NCBI GenBank assembly: GCA_963837365.1
Contig: CAWIMW010000008.1
Span: 190,237-254,236, forward strand
Length of the DNA: 64,000 nt
DNA from: CAWBXL01 sp963837365
GTDB taxonomy: Bacteria; Acidobacteriota; Terriglobia; Terriglobales; Acidobacteriaceae
Reading direction: 5' to 3'
Position numbers and translations under genes: made by a program. This document shows positions 35,815 to 44,854 of this stretch, one piece after another; within the stretch, counting starts at the first letter, position 1, and each line of letters starts with the position of its first letter. The notes below the pieces were generated by a model, which ran no database searches, was not told where the DNA came from, and saw only the letters and a list, made by a program, of their open reading frames with translations.

Positions 35815-37020
35815 TCAGACAAGGCCAAGAACCCGGCAAACCGTCTTGGCGATAATTTGTTCTTCGTCCGTGCGAATGACGCGGACCGCAACCCGGCTGG
35901 CCGCAGAGGAAATCACACCTTCATTCGCCGCATTCTGTCTCTCTTCGAGTTCGATGCCAAGGAATCCCAGCCCGTCGCAAATCCGCGCGCGCACCGTGGG
36001 CGCGTTCTCTCCGATGCCGCCAGCGAACACAAGTGTGTCCAGTCCGCCCAAAGCCGCCGCGAATGCACCGATCCATTTCTTGACCTGATAGCAAAACAGC
36101 GCCACCGCTTCCGCCGCCCGCACATCCTGCGCCTCATGGGCAAGCAAGTCGCGCATTTCGGAACTGGTCTCGGAAATGCCGAGCAGCCCCGACTCGAAAT
36201 TGACCATCTCGTTGAATTGCTTTGCGCTCATTTTTTCGGCGCGAGTCAGATACCAAACCAGCCCGGGATCGAGATCACCCGACCGAGTGCTCATCGGCAC
36301 TCCGGCGGTCGGGGTGAAACTCATGCTTGTGTCCACGGACTTGCCTTCACGTACCGCAGCCAGGCTCGCGCCATTGCCGAGGTGGGCGAGAATGACCCGG
36401 CCTCGTGCCGCTTCCGGTCCGGCCACGCAAGCGAGTTCTTCTATTAGAAACGCATACGACAATCCATGAAACCCGTACCGGCGCACTCCCCGCGCCTCGT
36501 AACGGCGCGGGATCGGCAGCAACTGCGCCACGCGTGGCAGATCATGGTGAAAGGCCGTGTCAAAGCACGCCACTTGAGGTAGGTCAGGAAACCGATGATG
36601 AAACGCCTCAGTCAGCATGATCTCTTCCGGCAGATGGTCAGGATCGAATGGACTGAGCCGGTGCAACTCCGCAACCATTTCCGGTGTGACGCGCTGCGGC
36701 TCGCTATACTTCGGGCCGCCGTGTACCACGCGATGTCCCACTGCGGCGAGCACATCACGTCCGATGCGTTCCTCGATCCAATCCATCATAGCGCCCACTG
36801 CCGCGGTTTGGTCCGGCGCGTTTATCGCCCGCGAAAAGTTGTCCGCATGGTCCAAACCATTCACCCGCAAGCGGGCCTCCGGCAGTCCAATCCGTTCAAC
36901 TGCACCATGCAGAATCCGTGGGAGCGAGTTGCCAGCCTCGAACAGCGCGAACTTGATGCTCGACGAGCCGCCATTGATGGTCAGGATGCGCGGATTAGCT
37001 TTCTTACTCGATGAGATCAT
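35815..37020 (-). CDS. ackA: acetate kinase
   Basis: Acetate kinase converts acetyl-phosphate and ADP to acetate and ATP. The ATPase core carries ILTINGGSSSIKFALFE, VGHRVVHGGPKYSE, FDTAFH, GFHGLSYAFL and HLGNGASLAAV. At 401 residues it has normal length. I used ATG 37020; the frame also opens at GTG 37029. It heads the downstream part of the energy operon, next to mtfA-like and xfp, and follows a broken phosphoglucomutase remnant. Confidence 0.95.
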   Translation of the reverse strand: MISSSKKANPRILTINGGSSSIKFALFEAGNSLPRILHGAVERIGLPEARLRVNGLDHADNFSRAINAPDQTAAVGAMMDWIEERIGRDVLAAVGHRVVHGGPKYSEPQRVTPEMVAELHRLSPFDPDHLPEEIMLTEAFHHRFPDLPQVACFDTAFHHDLPRVAQLLPIPRRYEARGVRRYGFHGLSYAFLIEELACVAGPEAARGRVILAHLGNGASLAAVREGKSVDTSMSFTPTAGVPMSTRSGDLDPGLVWYLTRAEKMSAKQFNEMVNFESGLLGISETSSEMRDLLAHEAQDVRAAEAVALFCYQVKKWIGAFAAALGGLDTLVFAGGIGENAPTVRARICDGLGFLGIELEERQNAANEGVISSAASRVAVRVIRTDEEQIIAKTVCRVLGLV

Positions 37021-37227
37021 CGCTGCCACAAGGTTCGCGCGTCTTCAAGTGGAATTGCAACGCCGTCGCAGCGCGGTATCACTCGCGCTGTAAAATCGGT
37101 TGCTGGACGTGCATTGGACACCGTCGCGCTATAGATGCACCCGCGGGATCCAGCCGGGAACGGTCGTGAACACTTCATTTCTACTCGCACCGGTTGTAGA
37201 TGGGGTGGCTGACTCGGGTTTGGTCAC

Positions 37228-37676
37228 TCATGATTTCTCCGTCGGAGCGGACGCCGCCAGCGCATCGCTGACAATCGCCAGCGATTCCTCGAGAATGCTG
37301 CGCAAATGATCCTTCCGCGAAAGCTTTCCCCCTAAATCTTATAGATGTCCTGGGTTCCTGATGGGCGCGCCGCAAACCATCCGCTTTCCGCCACCACCTT
37401 CAACCCGCCGATGGGCGCGGCGTTGCCGGGGGCGCGGGCAGGGATGGCTTGGATTTTTTTCCCCGCCAGATCTGTGGATCGGACCTGCTGCGGCGAAAGC
37501 TTCTGTAGAGTCTCCTTTTGTTCAGGGGTAGCGCGCGCTTCCACGCGATCATAAACAGGCTCTCCGAACTCGTTCGTGAGATCGCGATAGATCTCGCCGG
37601 GGTCGCGGCCCAACAGAAGAGCGCCACCCCACGACAGCCCGCCAGCAAAAGCCATTGATTTCGCGGAGAGTTTCAT
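37228..37676 (-). pseudogene. phosphoglucomutase C-terminal remnant fused to a foreign N-terminus
   Basis: From ATG 37676 the first 22 residues (MKLSAKSMAFAGGLSWGGAL) look like the start of a small membrane protein. The frame then turns into the phosphoglucomutase tail: GRDPGEIYRDLTNEFGEPVY, LSPQQVRSTDLAGKKIQAI, GWFAARPSGTQDIYKI. A TAG replaces the next Tyr codon, and a one-base shift later restores ESFRG-KDHLRSILEESLAIVSDAL to a stop at 37228. The enzyme's first 400 or so residues are missing. A tiny frame (MSDQTRVSHPIYNRCE) overlaps its end and may be another remnant. Confidence 0.7.
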
Positions 37677-37822
37677 TGTGCTTCCTCCTTCACTTATGCA
37701 AGAATTTGATCCGGATATTTCCGGCCAGGCCGAGGTTTCCGATTTGACTCTCTTGACTCGGCGCCTGGGCTCGATTTTGGCTTTCTCGCCGCGGCTGCCC
37801 GAACCCAAGCAAGCGAGGTCAC

Positions 37823-38707
37823 TCAAATATGGACTGCAAGCACCGGACTAGGTCCTAGCTGGATTACCCGGTAAGTTGTGGAACCAAACAGTGCCGTGTC
37901 CAACGCCCCGCGACCACGCACTCCCATGATCACCATGTCGATTTGCGCTTCAAGGGCGAGTTCAATGATCTGCTGGTATGCCTTGCCGGTCCGCACCATC
38001 GCTTTGAGCATGCCAGCGTCGCGCGTTTTGGGTACAACGGATTCTTCCAGTTGTTTCATCACTTTCGCCCTTGCGCCCTGAAGGTCGGCCGCCCCTTGAA
38101 CATCTTCCAGCACGTGCAGCAGCGTAAGTTCGGCGCCGTATTCCTTAGCCATCGAGAGGGCGTACGTCAAGGCATGATGGGCATGGTCTGAGAAATCCGT
38201 ACAAAGAAGCAGTTTTTTCAGGGGAACAGGCTCCGGATCGTCGGCAGACCTTGCGACATGATGTGCAGGCTTGCGAACCGCCAACACCGGACACCGCGCC
38301 CGTCGCAGCACGCTTTCTGTAACGGATCCCAGCATCAGCCGATCCACTCCTCTCAACCCGTGAGTCCCCATCACGATCAGATTTGCTGCCTGCGATTCAG
38401 CCAGAGAGAGGATCAGATCCGTTACGGAGCCATCCTGCGCGAAGCATTGGGTCCGAATCTCGGTCCGCGCATGGCGTTTGGCAAAGTCCTGAAGCTGCTG
38501 CTCAATATCGGCGCGACGTTTCCGGCAGCTCTCTTCATAAGAATCCGGATAAATGTTCCACCAATCCATGGGCTTCATTGAGTACAAAACGTGTTGCAGG
38601 AGCAGCTTCGCCTTGTAGTGCCATGCGAGCGACTGCGCGTATTCGTAGGCATTGACTGAAAACTCCGAAAAATCGACGGGACAGAGAATGGATTTGATTT
38701 GCGGCAT
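37823..38707 (-). CDS. tandem universal stress protein
   Basis: Two UspA domains in 294 residues: the first (ILCPVDFSEFSVNAYEYAQS to NLIVMGTHGLRGVDRLMLGS) and the second (LLLCTDFSDHAHHALTYALS to MVIMGVRGRGALDTALFGST). Both retain the G-2x-G-9x-G(S/T) nucleotide-binding pattern, so ATP binding is likely. The gene follows the H+-ATPase by 53 bases on the same strand and probably shares its transcript. Confidence 0.9.
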   Translation of the reverse strand: MPQIKSILCPVDFSEFSVNAYEYAQSLAWHYKAKLLLQHVLYSMKPMDWWNIYPDSYEESCRKRRADIEQQLQDFAKRHARTEIRTQCFAQDGSVTDLILSLAESQAANLIVMGTHGLRGVDRLMLGSVTESVLRRARCPVLAVRKPAHHVARSADDPEPVPLKKLLLCTDFSDHAHHALTYALSMAKEYGAELTLLHVLEDVQGAADLQGARAKVMKQLEESVVPKTRDAGMLKAMVRTGKAYQQIIELALEAQIDMVIMGVRGRGALDTALFGSTTYRVIQLGPSPVLAVHI

Positions 38708-38760
38708 GAAATGGGTTCCCCGGGCGATCTCGTCAACTGCACAAACTCGCGCTTCGCTCC

Positions 38761-41265
38761 CTACGAAATAGCGCTGGCCTCATGTTTCGCCAACATGCCA
38801 ACTCTTCCGAGCAAGCCCTTTCCCTGAGGATCAAACACCCGGTAGGCCACCAGCTTGATGCGATCGTTCACCAGGAACCAAGCCAGAGCATATCCCCACA
38901 CGAAAAGCGCCCACCGCCATCCGATCGGGGACATGAAAATCCCGTAGACGGCAATGAGCGTCGCGACCAGTTGAGTACCGAAGACAGCCACCAGCAGGAC
39001 CGTCGCCGGACGGATTGACCAGAAGGCCCTTCTCGTTCGTGTGACGAAGATCGTAAGATGACCGGCAACGGACAGCTTGAGGTACATGAACGACTGGATG
39101 ACTTCCCGGTTGAGATGGAAAACCCGTTCCCCGAGGTAGAAAAGTCCAAAGGATGCGACCACGCCCGCGATGCCCAAGGTTGTGGCGATGCCGAGCACCA
39201 CCGGCATATTCCAGGCCTCGGGACGATTGGCATACTCCACCCGGTCATAGGCAATGGAAAGAATCGCTCCATCGTTGAGAATCGCCAGCAGGACGATCAT
39301 CACCGCGGTAACTGGATAAAAGTTGAACACGAGAATGGACAGCGTCATGAACAGAAGCACGCGGATCGTTTCAGCAATCCGGTAAATCGCATAACTGTTC
39401 ATGCGTTGGAACATCTTCCGGCTCTCTTTGATGGCATCCACGATCACTGACAGCCCGGCATTGAGCAGTGCGATGTCGGCTGCGGCGCGCGCCGCATCGG
39501 TGGCGCCGGAAACTGCAATTCCGGCGTCTGCCAGCTTGAGTGCCGGAGCATCGTTTACCCCGTCCCCGGTCATGCCTACGATGTGCTTCTCCTTCTGAAG
39601 CACTCCGACAATGTGAAACTTGTGCTCCGGAAAGACTTGAGCAAAGCCGTCGGCCTGTTCGATGGCTTGTTCCAGTTGGCCAACCTCGTAGTGCTTGCCC
39701 TCCTCGAGGATGGAGGCGTCTATGATGTTCTGTCCCAAGCCCAGCTGGCGTGCCATCTCTTTGGCAATGGCGATCTGGTCGCCAGTCACCATCTTCACCT
39801 TCACGCCCATTTGTGAAGCGGTCGCAATCGTGCTTTTCGAATCTTCCCGCGGAGGATCGAACAACGGCAGAACACCCAAGAATCGCCAATGGTCCTTGTC
39901 GTCGGTGCGGGCCACCCCCAAAGATCGAAAGCCCCGGACCGCGAACGCATTGACTGCTTTCTCGGCCTCTCCTCGTACCTCCGGGGCATCGGCAGCCATG
40001 TCGAGAACCACTTGGGGCGCGCCCTTTGTGACCCGAAACTGGACTTTCTCCGGCCCTCTTACAGTAGACTCCGTGCGTTTGTGTACCGGATCGAATGGCT
40101 GGAAGTGGGTTATCTGGTAATTATCCAGAGCATGCGTGTCTTTGAGACCGCTTAGGACAGCTAGGTCAATGGGGTCTTGGTTCTCGGCACGGGAGGCGAG
40201 CGACGCGGCCAGGACCACTTCTTCAGGCCGAATGCCGCTCGCGCAGAACGGATCGCCCAAGGTCAACTTGTTCTGCGTCAACGTGCCGGTTTTGTCCGAA
40301 CAGAGAACATCCACCCCCGCCAACTCTTCCATCGCGGCCAAACGTGTAACAATGGCCTTCTTGCGGGCAAGCGTTCGCGCTCCGACAGCCATCGTCACCG
40401 AGAGCACAGCCGGCATCGCCACCGGAACCGCGGCGATCGTCAGGACTAGGGCGAACTGCAAGGTGGTAAGCATTCGGTCGCCGCGGAACAAAGCCACTGC
40501 GAGAATCAGAGTCACTAGAGCGACCGCAATGACGATGAGGTAGTCGCCAATCTTCAGGACAGCTTTTTGGAAATGGCTGACGGTGTGCGCCGTCTCGACC
40601 AGGTGCGCCGTCTTGCCAAAATAGGTGTTCTGGCCGGTGGCGTAGACCAGGGCATCGATCTCTCCCTGCTTGAGAATCGAGCCGGAGTACACAGCCTCGC
40701 CCGAATTGCGCGTGACCGGCAAGGATTCTCCGGTCAGGGCAGATTGATCTACCTGAACGGGGTCGCCTTCCAGCAGACGGGCATCGGCAGGAATAATGTC
40801 GCCGATCCGAATGCGCATCAAATCGCCCGGCACGATCTCGCGTGCGGGGACCGTAGTCCAGGTCCTATCGCGTTTGACCCGCGCCTGCAACGCGAGCGTC
40901 GCCTTGAGCGCGGCGATGGCGTTGCCCGCCTGGAATTCCTCCCAGAAACCCACGCCGGCATTCATCAGAAGCAGGGCCAGAATGATGCCGAAATCTTCCC
41001 AGTGGTGTACCACTGCGGACAGAATGGCAGCCACTTCGATCATCCACGGGATCGGGCCCCAAAAATAAGAAAGAAATTTCAGTAGAGGATTGACTTTTTC
41101 TTCGGGCAACTCATTGAAACCGTATTGGCCCAGTCGGGCCGTCGCTTCGGTATGACTAAGACCATCGCTGGAAAATCCCAACTGTGATTTCACTGCTTCG
41201 AGCGGCATAGTTAGCAAATCGCCGCCAAGGTCCTTCTGTGCCGGAACTCTTTGCGCGTGGGCCAT
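38761..41265 (-). CDS. plasma-membrane type H+-exporting P-type ATPase
   Basis: Type IIIA P-ATPase motifs are present: actuator TGESLPVTRNSGEAVYSGS, phosphorylation site CSDKTGTLTQNKL, hinge MTGDGVNDAPALKLADAGIA, with about ten helices. At 834 residues it is the size of archaeal and bacterial proton pumps, without the fungal autoinhibitory tail. It probably extrudes protons at acid or energy stress. ATG 41265 lies nine bases after GGGAGGAG. The 16-bp motif stands 74 bases upstream, heading a run of USP, ackA, mtfA-like and xfp. Confidence 0.92.
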   Translation of the reverse strand: MAHAQRVPAQKDLGGDLLTMPLEAVKSQLGFSSDGLSHTEATARLGQYGFNELPEEKVNPLLKFLSYFWGPIPWMIEVAAILSAVVHHWEDFGIILALLLMNAGVGFWEEFQAGNAIAALKATLALQARVKRDRTWTTVPAREIVPGDLMRIRIGDIIPADARLLEGDPVQVDQSALTGESLPVTRNSGEAVYSGSILKQGEIDALVYATGQNTYFGKTAHLVETAHTVSHFQKAVLKIGDYLIVIAVALVTLILAVALFRGDRMLTTLQFALVLTIAAVPVAMPAVLSVTMAVGARTLARKKAIVTRLAAMEELAGVDVLCSDKTGTLTQNKLTLGDPFCASGIRPEEVVLAASLASRAENQDPIDLAVLSGLKDTHALDNYQITHFQPFDPVHKRTESTVRGPEKVQFRVTKGAPQVVLDMAADAPEVRGEAEKAVNAFAVRGFRSLGVARTDDKDHWRFLGVLPLFDPPREDSKSTIATASQMGVKVKMVTGDQIAIAKEMARQLGLGQNIIDASILEEGKHYEVGQLEQAIEQADGFAQVFPEHKFHIVGVLQKEKHIVGMTGDGVNDAPALKLADAGIAVSGATDAARAAADIALLNAGLSVIVDAIKESRKMFQRMNSYAIYRIAETIRVLLFMTLSILVFNFYPVTAVMIVLLAILNDGAILSIAYDRVEYANRPEAWNMPVVLGIATTLGIAGVVASFGLFYLGERVFHLNREVIQSFMYLKLSVAGHLTIFVTRTRRAFWSIRPATVLLVAVFGTQLVATLIAVYGIFMSPIGWRWALFVWGYALAWFLVNDRIKLVAYRVFDPQGKGLLGRVGMLAKHEASAIS

Positions 41266-41339
41266 TAGACTTTCTCCTCCCAAGTCCACCGCAGTAATCT
41301 CTTTGCAAGAAGTAAATCAAGAACCCTAGCAACGTAAAA

Positions 41340-41355
41340 TAAGGAAGTCATAAAG
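41340..41355 (-). promoter_or_regulatory. copy 2 of the 16-bp motif CTTTATGACTTCCTTA
   Basis: Read leftward the 16 bases are identical to the other copies and continue TTTTACGTTGCTAG, matching copy 1 at CTAG and the T-run. It ends 74 bases before the ATPase start. Confidence 0.65.
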
Positions 41356-41519
41356 ATGAGCTGGCCATGGTGCTCGGGGTGCGCGGCACGCCCTATCCGC
41401 GAGTCGCAGCTCATCTACCCGGACCGACAGCCTACGACGTAGTATCACACGCGCGCTGCCCCGTGCTAGTCATACGGGGAGGATCTCGTTGGGAATGCCG
41501 TTGTCGGGGGTGCTTATGA
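41355..41519 (+). pseudogene. universal stress protein C-terminal fragment
   Basis: The plus-strand frame reads ELAMVLGVRGTPYPRVAAHL, then PTAYDVVSHARCPVLVIRGG, the end of a USP domain (normally LPxxTAYDVVSHAxCPVLxVR). There is no start codon or N-terminal part, and the remnant runs into a convergent SYLF fragment near 41480. Confidence 0.6.
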
Positions 41520-41643
41520 TTTCCTGGAAGACCCGAGTCGCATTCTGAATTCGGCTCAGGTCTTCATCACGATCTGAAGCCGAAACGAGCACTGCACTCA
41601 AAGACAAAAACAGCAGCGAAATCAACCAAAGAGCTTTTGTCAT
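41470..41643 (-). pseudogene. truncated SYLF (Ysc84-type) secreted protein
   Basis: ATG 41643 opens a signal peptide (TKALWLISLLFLSLSAVLVS) and LSRIQNATRVFQEIISTPDN-GIPNEILP, the start of secreted SYLF lipid-binding proteins, then stops after 57 residues. The 150-residue SYLF core is missing. Its 3' end overlaps the inverted USP fragment, so the cut marks a rearrangement joint. Confidence 0.6.
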
Positions 41644-41669
41644 ATCCTTTCACGCCTCCTGACTTAACT

Positions 41670-42077
41670 TCAGGTTCTCTGCGAGTCCTCTGAAGATCGC
41701 CTGGTGATGACTTCATGCCGGTCCCGAGTTAGCGCATCGATGTGCGCGAGCAGCTCTTCAATGCGGAACGGTTTCGTGACGTAATCGTCTGCGCCCGCCT
41801 CCCGCGCCGCAGATTTGTCTCCTTCGGAATCTCTGATGGACACCACCACAATCGGCACCTGGGAACTTGCGCGAATCGCACGACAAGTCGCAATCCCGTC
41901 CAGGCCGGGGAGATTGAGATCGAGAAGTATGCAGTCAAAGTGCTCAGGGACCCTCCTCAGTGCTTCCTCGCCGCTGGCGGCCTCAACCACTTCATAGCCT
42001 TGTGCACTCAGGCTGACACGCAGCACACGTCTCATCTGCGCCTCGTCATCGACGATTAACACCTTTTGCGACTTCAT
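41670..42077 (-). CDS. single-domain response regulator (receiver only)
   Basis: The 135-residue protein from ATG 42077 is a KdpE/OmpR-like receiver (KVLIVDDEAQMRRVLRVSLS, Asp in CILLDLNLPGLDG, Lys in YVTKPFRIEE) with a short Ser/Arg tail and no DNA-binding domain. It is closely similar to the receiver of the regulator at 42571-43272, so it may be a truncated duplicate or a phosphate sink. The 16-bp motif is 57 bases upstream. Confidence 0.8.
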   Translation of the reverse strand: MKSQKVLIVDDEAQMRRVLRVSLSAQGYEVVEAASGEEALRRVPEHFDCILLDLNLPGLDGIATCRAIRASSQVPIVVVSIRDSEGDKSAAREAGADDYVTKPFRIEELLAHIDALTRDRHEVITRRSSEDSQRT

Positions 42078-42134
42078 GCGCATCTCCGGACACGAACGGG
42101 AAGCGAACTCTGAGGAGAGAATACCCACGGAAGG

Positions 42135-42150
42135 TAAGGAAGTCATAAAG
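42135..42150 (-). promoter_or_regulatory. copy 3 of the 16-bp motif CTTTATGACTTCCTTA
   Basis: Identical 16 bases on the minus strand, 57 bases upstream of the receiver-only regulator. The next bases are CCTTCC, so the T-run of copies 1 and 2 is not conserved. Confidence 0.65.
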
Positions 42151-42219
42151 TGTGAAACGAGCGGGTCATTCTTCCCCCCTTGGGTCAGCATCAGGACTGG
42201 GGCGAAACCCGTCATTAGT

Positions 42220-42438
42220 CTATGCAGCCTGGGTGATCCCTTCGCGCTGTACCGACACGATGGAAATCGCCACCTTGTCTCCCACTACCCATCCGTGCTT
42301 GTTTGGAAGTCGCAATTCGGACCACAAAGGCTCTGCGCCGGACACGGAGAAGGTCACGCGTTCTTCTTGATCGAAGTGGAGTTCCGGTCGAGAAACCTCA
42401 GTGACGGTACCGTTCAGGACTAGTTCTTTGGCGTTCAC
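42220..42438 (-). CDS. 72-residue hypothetical protein
   Basis: The product has LVLNGTVTEVSRPELHFDQE, VTFSVSGAEPLWSELRLPNK and VGDKVAISIVSVQREGI, suggesting a small beta-barrel such as an OB or SH3-like fold. I do not recognise it. The position between a receiver protein and a two-component system, with its own motif copy 99 bases upstream, suggests a regulon member. Confidence 0.55.
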   Translation of the reverse strand: MNAKELVLNGTVTEVSRPELHFDQEERVTFSVSGAEPLWSELRLPNKHGWVVGDKVAISIVSVQREGITQAA

Positions 42439-42537
42439 AGCAAGCCTCCGAGAAGCCGATCCATAATCAGGATATGGCCACAGCTCTAAGGTTTCGCCCT
42501 AGAGCCGGGTTGTGAAGTTCATCGTAGTAATGGGAAG

Positions 42538-42553
42538 TAAGGAAGTCATAAAG
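42538..42553 (-). promoter_or_regulatory. copy 4 of the 16-bp motif CTTTATGACTTCCTTA
   Basis: Identical 16 bases on the minus strand, 99 bases upstream of the 72-residue gene and just after the stop of the KdpE-like regulator at 42571. Confidence 0.65.
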
Positions 42554-42570
42554 AGGAGACCAGCATTCAG

Positions 42571-43272
42571 TTAATGGGAGGGGCCTGGCGGAGGTGCGAA
42601 GCGGTAGCCTACCCAAGGTTCCGTCAAGAGGTATTTAGGATTGTGGGGATCGCGTTCGATCTTTCTGCGAAGCTGGTTGACGAAAACCCGAAGGTACTCG
42701 ATCTCGCCACTATAGTCCGGGCCCCAGACCGCTTGTAGCAAGCGAAGATGCGGAATGATCTGGCCGGAGTGGGACACCATATACTGGAGCAACTCGAATT
42801 CCTTCGGAGTAAGATGCTCTTCGCGGTTTGCCGTCGTGACTTTGTGCGTCTCAAAGTCGATCCTCACGCCGTCCAGAACCAACACACTTGACCGTTCACG
42901 TATGACCGGCTTCCTTCTGGCCACCGCTTCAACTCGAGCGAGCAATTCCTGGAGACGGTACGGCTTCGTAATATAGTCATCCGCGCCGGCTTTCAGTGCC
43001 GCCACTTTGTCCTGCTCGGAATCTCTGATGGACACAACCATGATAGGCACCTCGGAAAAGCTCCGGATCGCCCGGCACGTCGCCATCCCCCCTACGCCGG
43101 GCATATTCAGATCGAGCAGGACAAAGTCACAGGGCTCGGCGTCTACCTTGCGCAATGCCTCTTCGCCGGATGCCGCTTCGACCACTTGGTGGCCGTGCGC
43201 GATCAGACTTGCCCGCAATGCGCGCCGCATCTGCCGCTCGTTATCGACAATCAGAATCTTCTCCACGCTCAT
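42571..43272 (-). CDS. KdpE-like response regulator
   Basis: This 233-residue OmpR-family regulator has a receiver (KILIVDNERQMRRALRASLI, VLLDLNMPGVGG, YITKPYRLQELLARV) and winged helix (EHLTPKEFELLQYMVSHSGQ, YLRVFVNQLRRKIERD, LLTEPWVGYRFAPP). It overlaps the kinase gene as ATGA. It is a paralogue of KdpE without kdp transporter genes nearby; the four motif copies around it are candidate targets. Confidence 0.88.
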   Translation of the reverse strand: MSVEKILIVDNERQMRRALRASLIAHGHQVVEAASGEEALRKVDAEPCDFVLLDLNMPGVGGMATCRAIRSFSEVPIMVVSIRDSEQDKVAALKAGADDYITKPYRLQELLARVEAVARRKPVIRERSSVLVLDGVRIDFETHKVTTANREEHLTPKEFELLQYMVSHSGQIIPHLRLLQAVWGPDYSGEIEYLRVFVNQLRRKIERDPHNPKYLLTEPWVGYRFAPPPGPSH

Positions 43273-44588
43273 GCAGCCTCCCGATGAAACGCAGGAAGCG
43301 AGAAGCGAAAGACCGATCCTCCGCCCGGGCGACTCTCGACCCCAATCCGCCCGCCGTGCGCCTCCACGATGGTTTTGGCGATGGCCAGCCCAAGCCCCGT
43401 GCCTGGAACTCGGGCTGTGCCACGATAGTGTTTCTCGAAGATGCGGCTCTCATCTTCCGGCCGAACTCCAATCCCGGAGTCCGCCACACTGGTGACGACC
43501 TCGTCGCCCGCTTGTTGTACTGAAATACTCAGGGGCGAACCGGAAGGGGAATACTTCAGAGCATTCGTCAACAATTCCTTCAATACTCCCTTGATCATGT
43601 GGATATCGCAGTCCGCCGGCGGCACATAGTCCGAAATCTCGACCTGGACGGACCTCGTCCCCAGAAGAACCTTCAGCTCAGCTAGTGTTTCGCCCACCAA
43701 AAGCCGAATGTCTTGAGAACCTTTGCCGGACCGCAGCGTACTAGCGTCCACGCGTGCCGTCCAAAGGACCTCATTGATCGAAGCATTCAGGCGATTTGCT
43801 TCCTCACTGATTACCGCCAACAGTTCACTCCGGATTGCCGGATCGGAATCCTTGGATTGCAGGGACGACGCAGCGGTTGTAATGACACTGAGGGGAGTCT
43901 TGATTTCGTGAGCCAGGGAATCCAGCAGCGCCGTCTTCAGGGCCTGGTTCCTATGGGCGTCTTCCGCCTGTCTTAGTTCTTCGCGAACCCGGACTTTCGC
44001 CAATCGGGCTTCGATGCGATCCACGATCGTTCGGAGGGTGATCTCCGGCACATGGGCGCCACAAACTGCCAAGCTTCCCACAACTTCTTCACCGGAATGG
44101 AGGGGGACGAACGAGGTCGCAGTTGCGCCGTCTGTGAGCCGAGCGGAGCGGACAATCGCTTGGTGAAGCAGTTCGGCGGAAATTGTACCTGCATGGGGTC
44201 CCGAGCGAGTGATTGCGCCAGTCTTGGCATCGCAGAAGGCGGCGGCATCGAGCTCGAAAAAGCGCACCAGGGATTCGACAGACGCGGCGACGATGGAGCC
44301 AGGACTGCCTTCTATTAGCAGGTGCTGTGCGAAAGCATTGAGCCTCTCGAGTTCGCGGCGGCGCGCCTCCGCCTCTCCCACTTGACGCCTCGCTCGTACT
44401 GCGAAATGACTTGCCAGAAGGGCGACGATCAGGAACGTGAAGAAGACCATCCAGTGTTCAGCGGATTCGACACCCCAGCCCTGTGGAGGAAGGAAGAAAT
44501 AATCCAGGGCCAAGGCTCCCGCCCCGGTAGCGGCAGCCGCCTCAACAAAGCCCCATCGATTGGCAATGATCAAGACCGCGAGGAGCAA
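43269..44588 (-). CDS. DUF4118-GAF-histidine kinase (KdpD C-half paralogue)
   Basis: The kinase has DUF4118 helices (LDYFFLPPQGWG), a GAF-like segment, HisKA (SLAHEIKTPLSVITTAASSL) and HATPase (TNALKYSPSGSPLSI, GTGLGLAIAKTIVEAHGG). The frame opens at TTG 44588 in the middle of the first helices. Without stop, the frame extends to about 44727 and supplies the missing helix (VLRIVVSLGVIAAIAAASAS) but no start codon; one more base in the C4 run at 44702-44705 would create MGVSVASRV. The real start is therefore probably near 44708. It is the partner of the regulator at 42571. Confidence 0.82.
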   Translation of the reverse strand: MLLAVLIIANRWGFVEAAAATGAGALALDYFFLPPQGWGVESAEHWMVFFTFLIVALLASHFAVRARRQVGEAEARRRELERLNAFAQHLLIEGSPGSIVAASVESLVRFFELDAAAFCDAKTGAITRSGPHAGTISAELLHQAIVRSARLTDGATATSFVPLHSGEEVVGSLAVCGAHVPEITLRTIVDRIEARLAKVRVREELRQAEDAHRNQALKTALLDSLAHEIKTPLSVITTAASSLQSKDSDPAIRSELLAVISEEANRLNASINEVLWTARVDASTLRSGKGSQDIRLLVGETLAELKVLLGTRSVQVEISDYVPPADCDIHMIKGVLKELLTNALKYSPSGSPLSISVQQAGDEVVTSVADSGIGVRPEDESRIFEKHYRGTARVPGTGLGLAIAKTIVEAHGGRIGVESRPGGGSVFRFSLPAFHREAA

Positions 44589-44854
44589 GAGCAGAACTGC
44601 GGTGGCAGCACGGAGGTGTTGAATAGAAGCGGACGCCGCGGCGATGGCAGCGATAACGCCAAGAGAAACAACGATGCGCAGTACGCGGCTGGCTACACTT
44701 ACCCCATGGCTGGCCTCGAATGACCACTAATGATGAACGGAATTGTAGAACCCACTCTGCCGGGTTGGCAAGGCGAGCAGTTCTTGCTGGAGATGGAGAA
44801 CCTCTTCCTTAGGTATCCGGTTCACTCGACAGAGTATTGCCTTGAACACGACGG

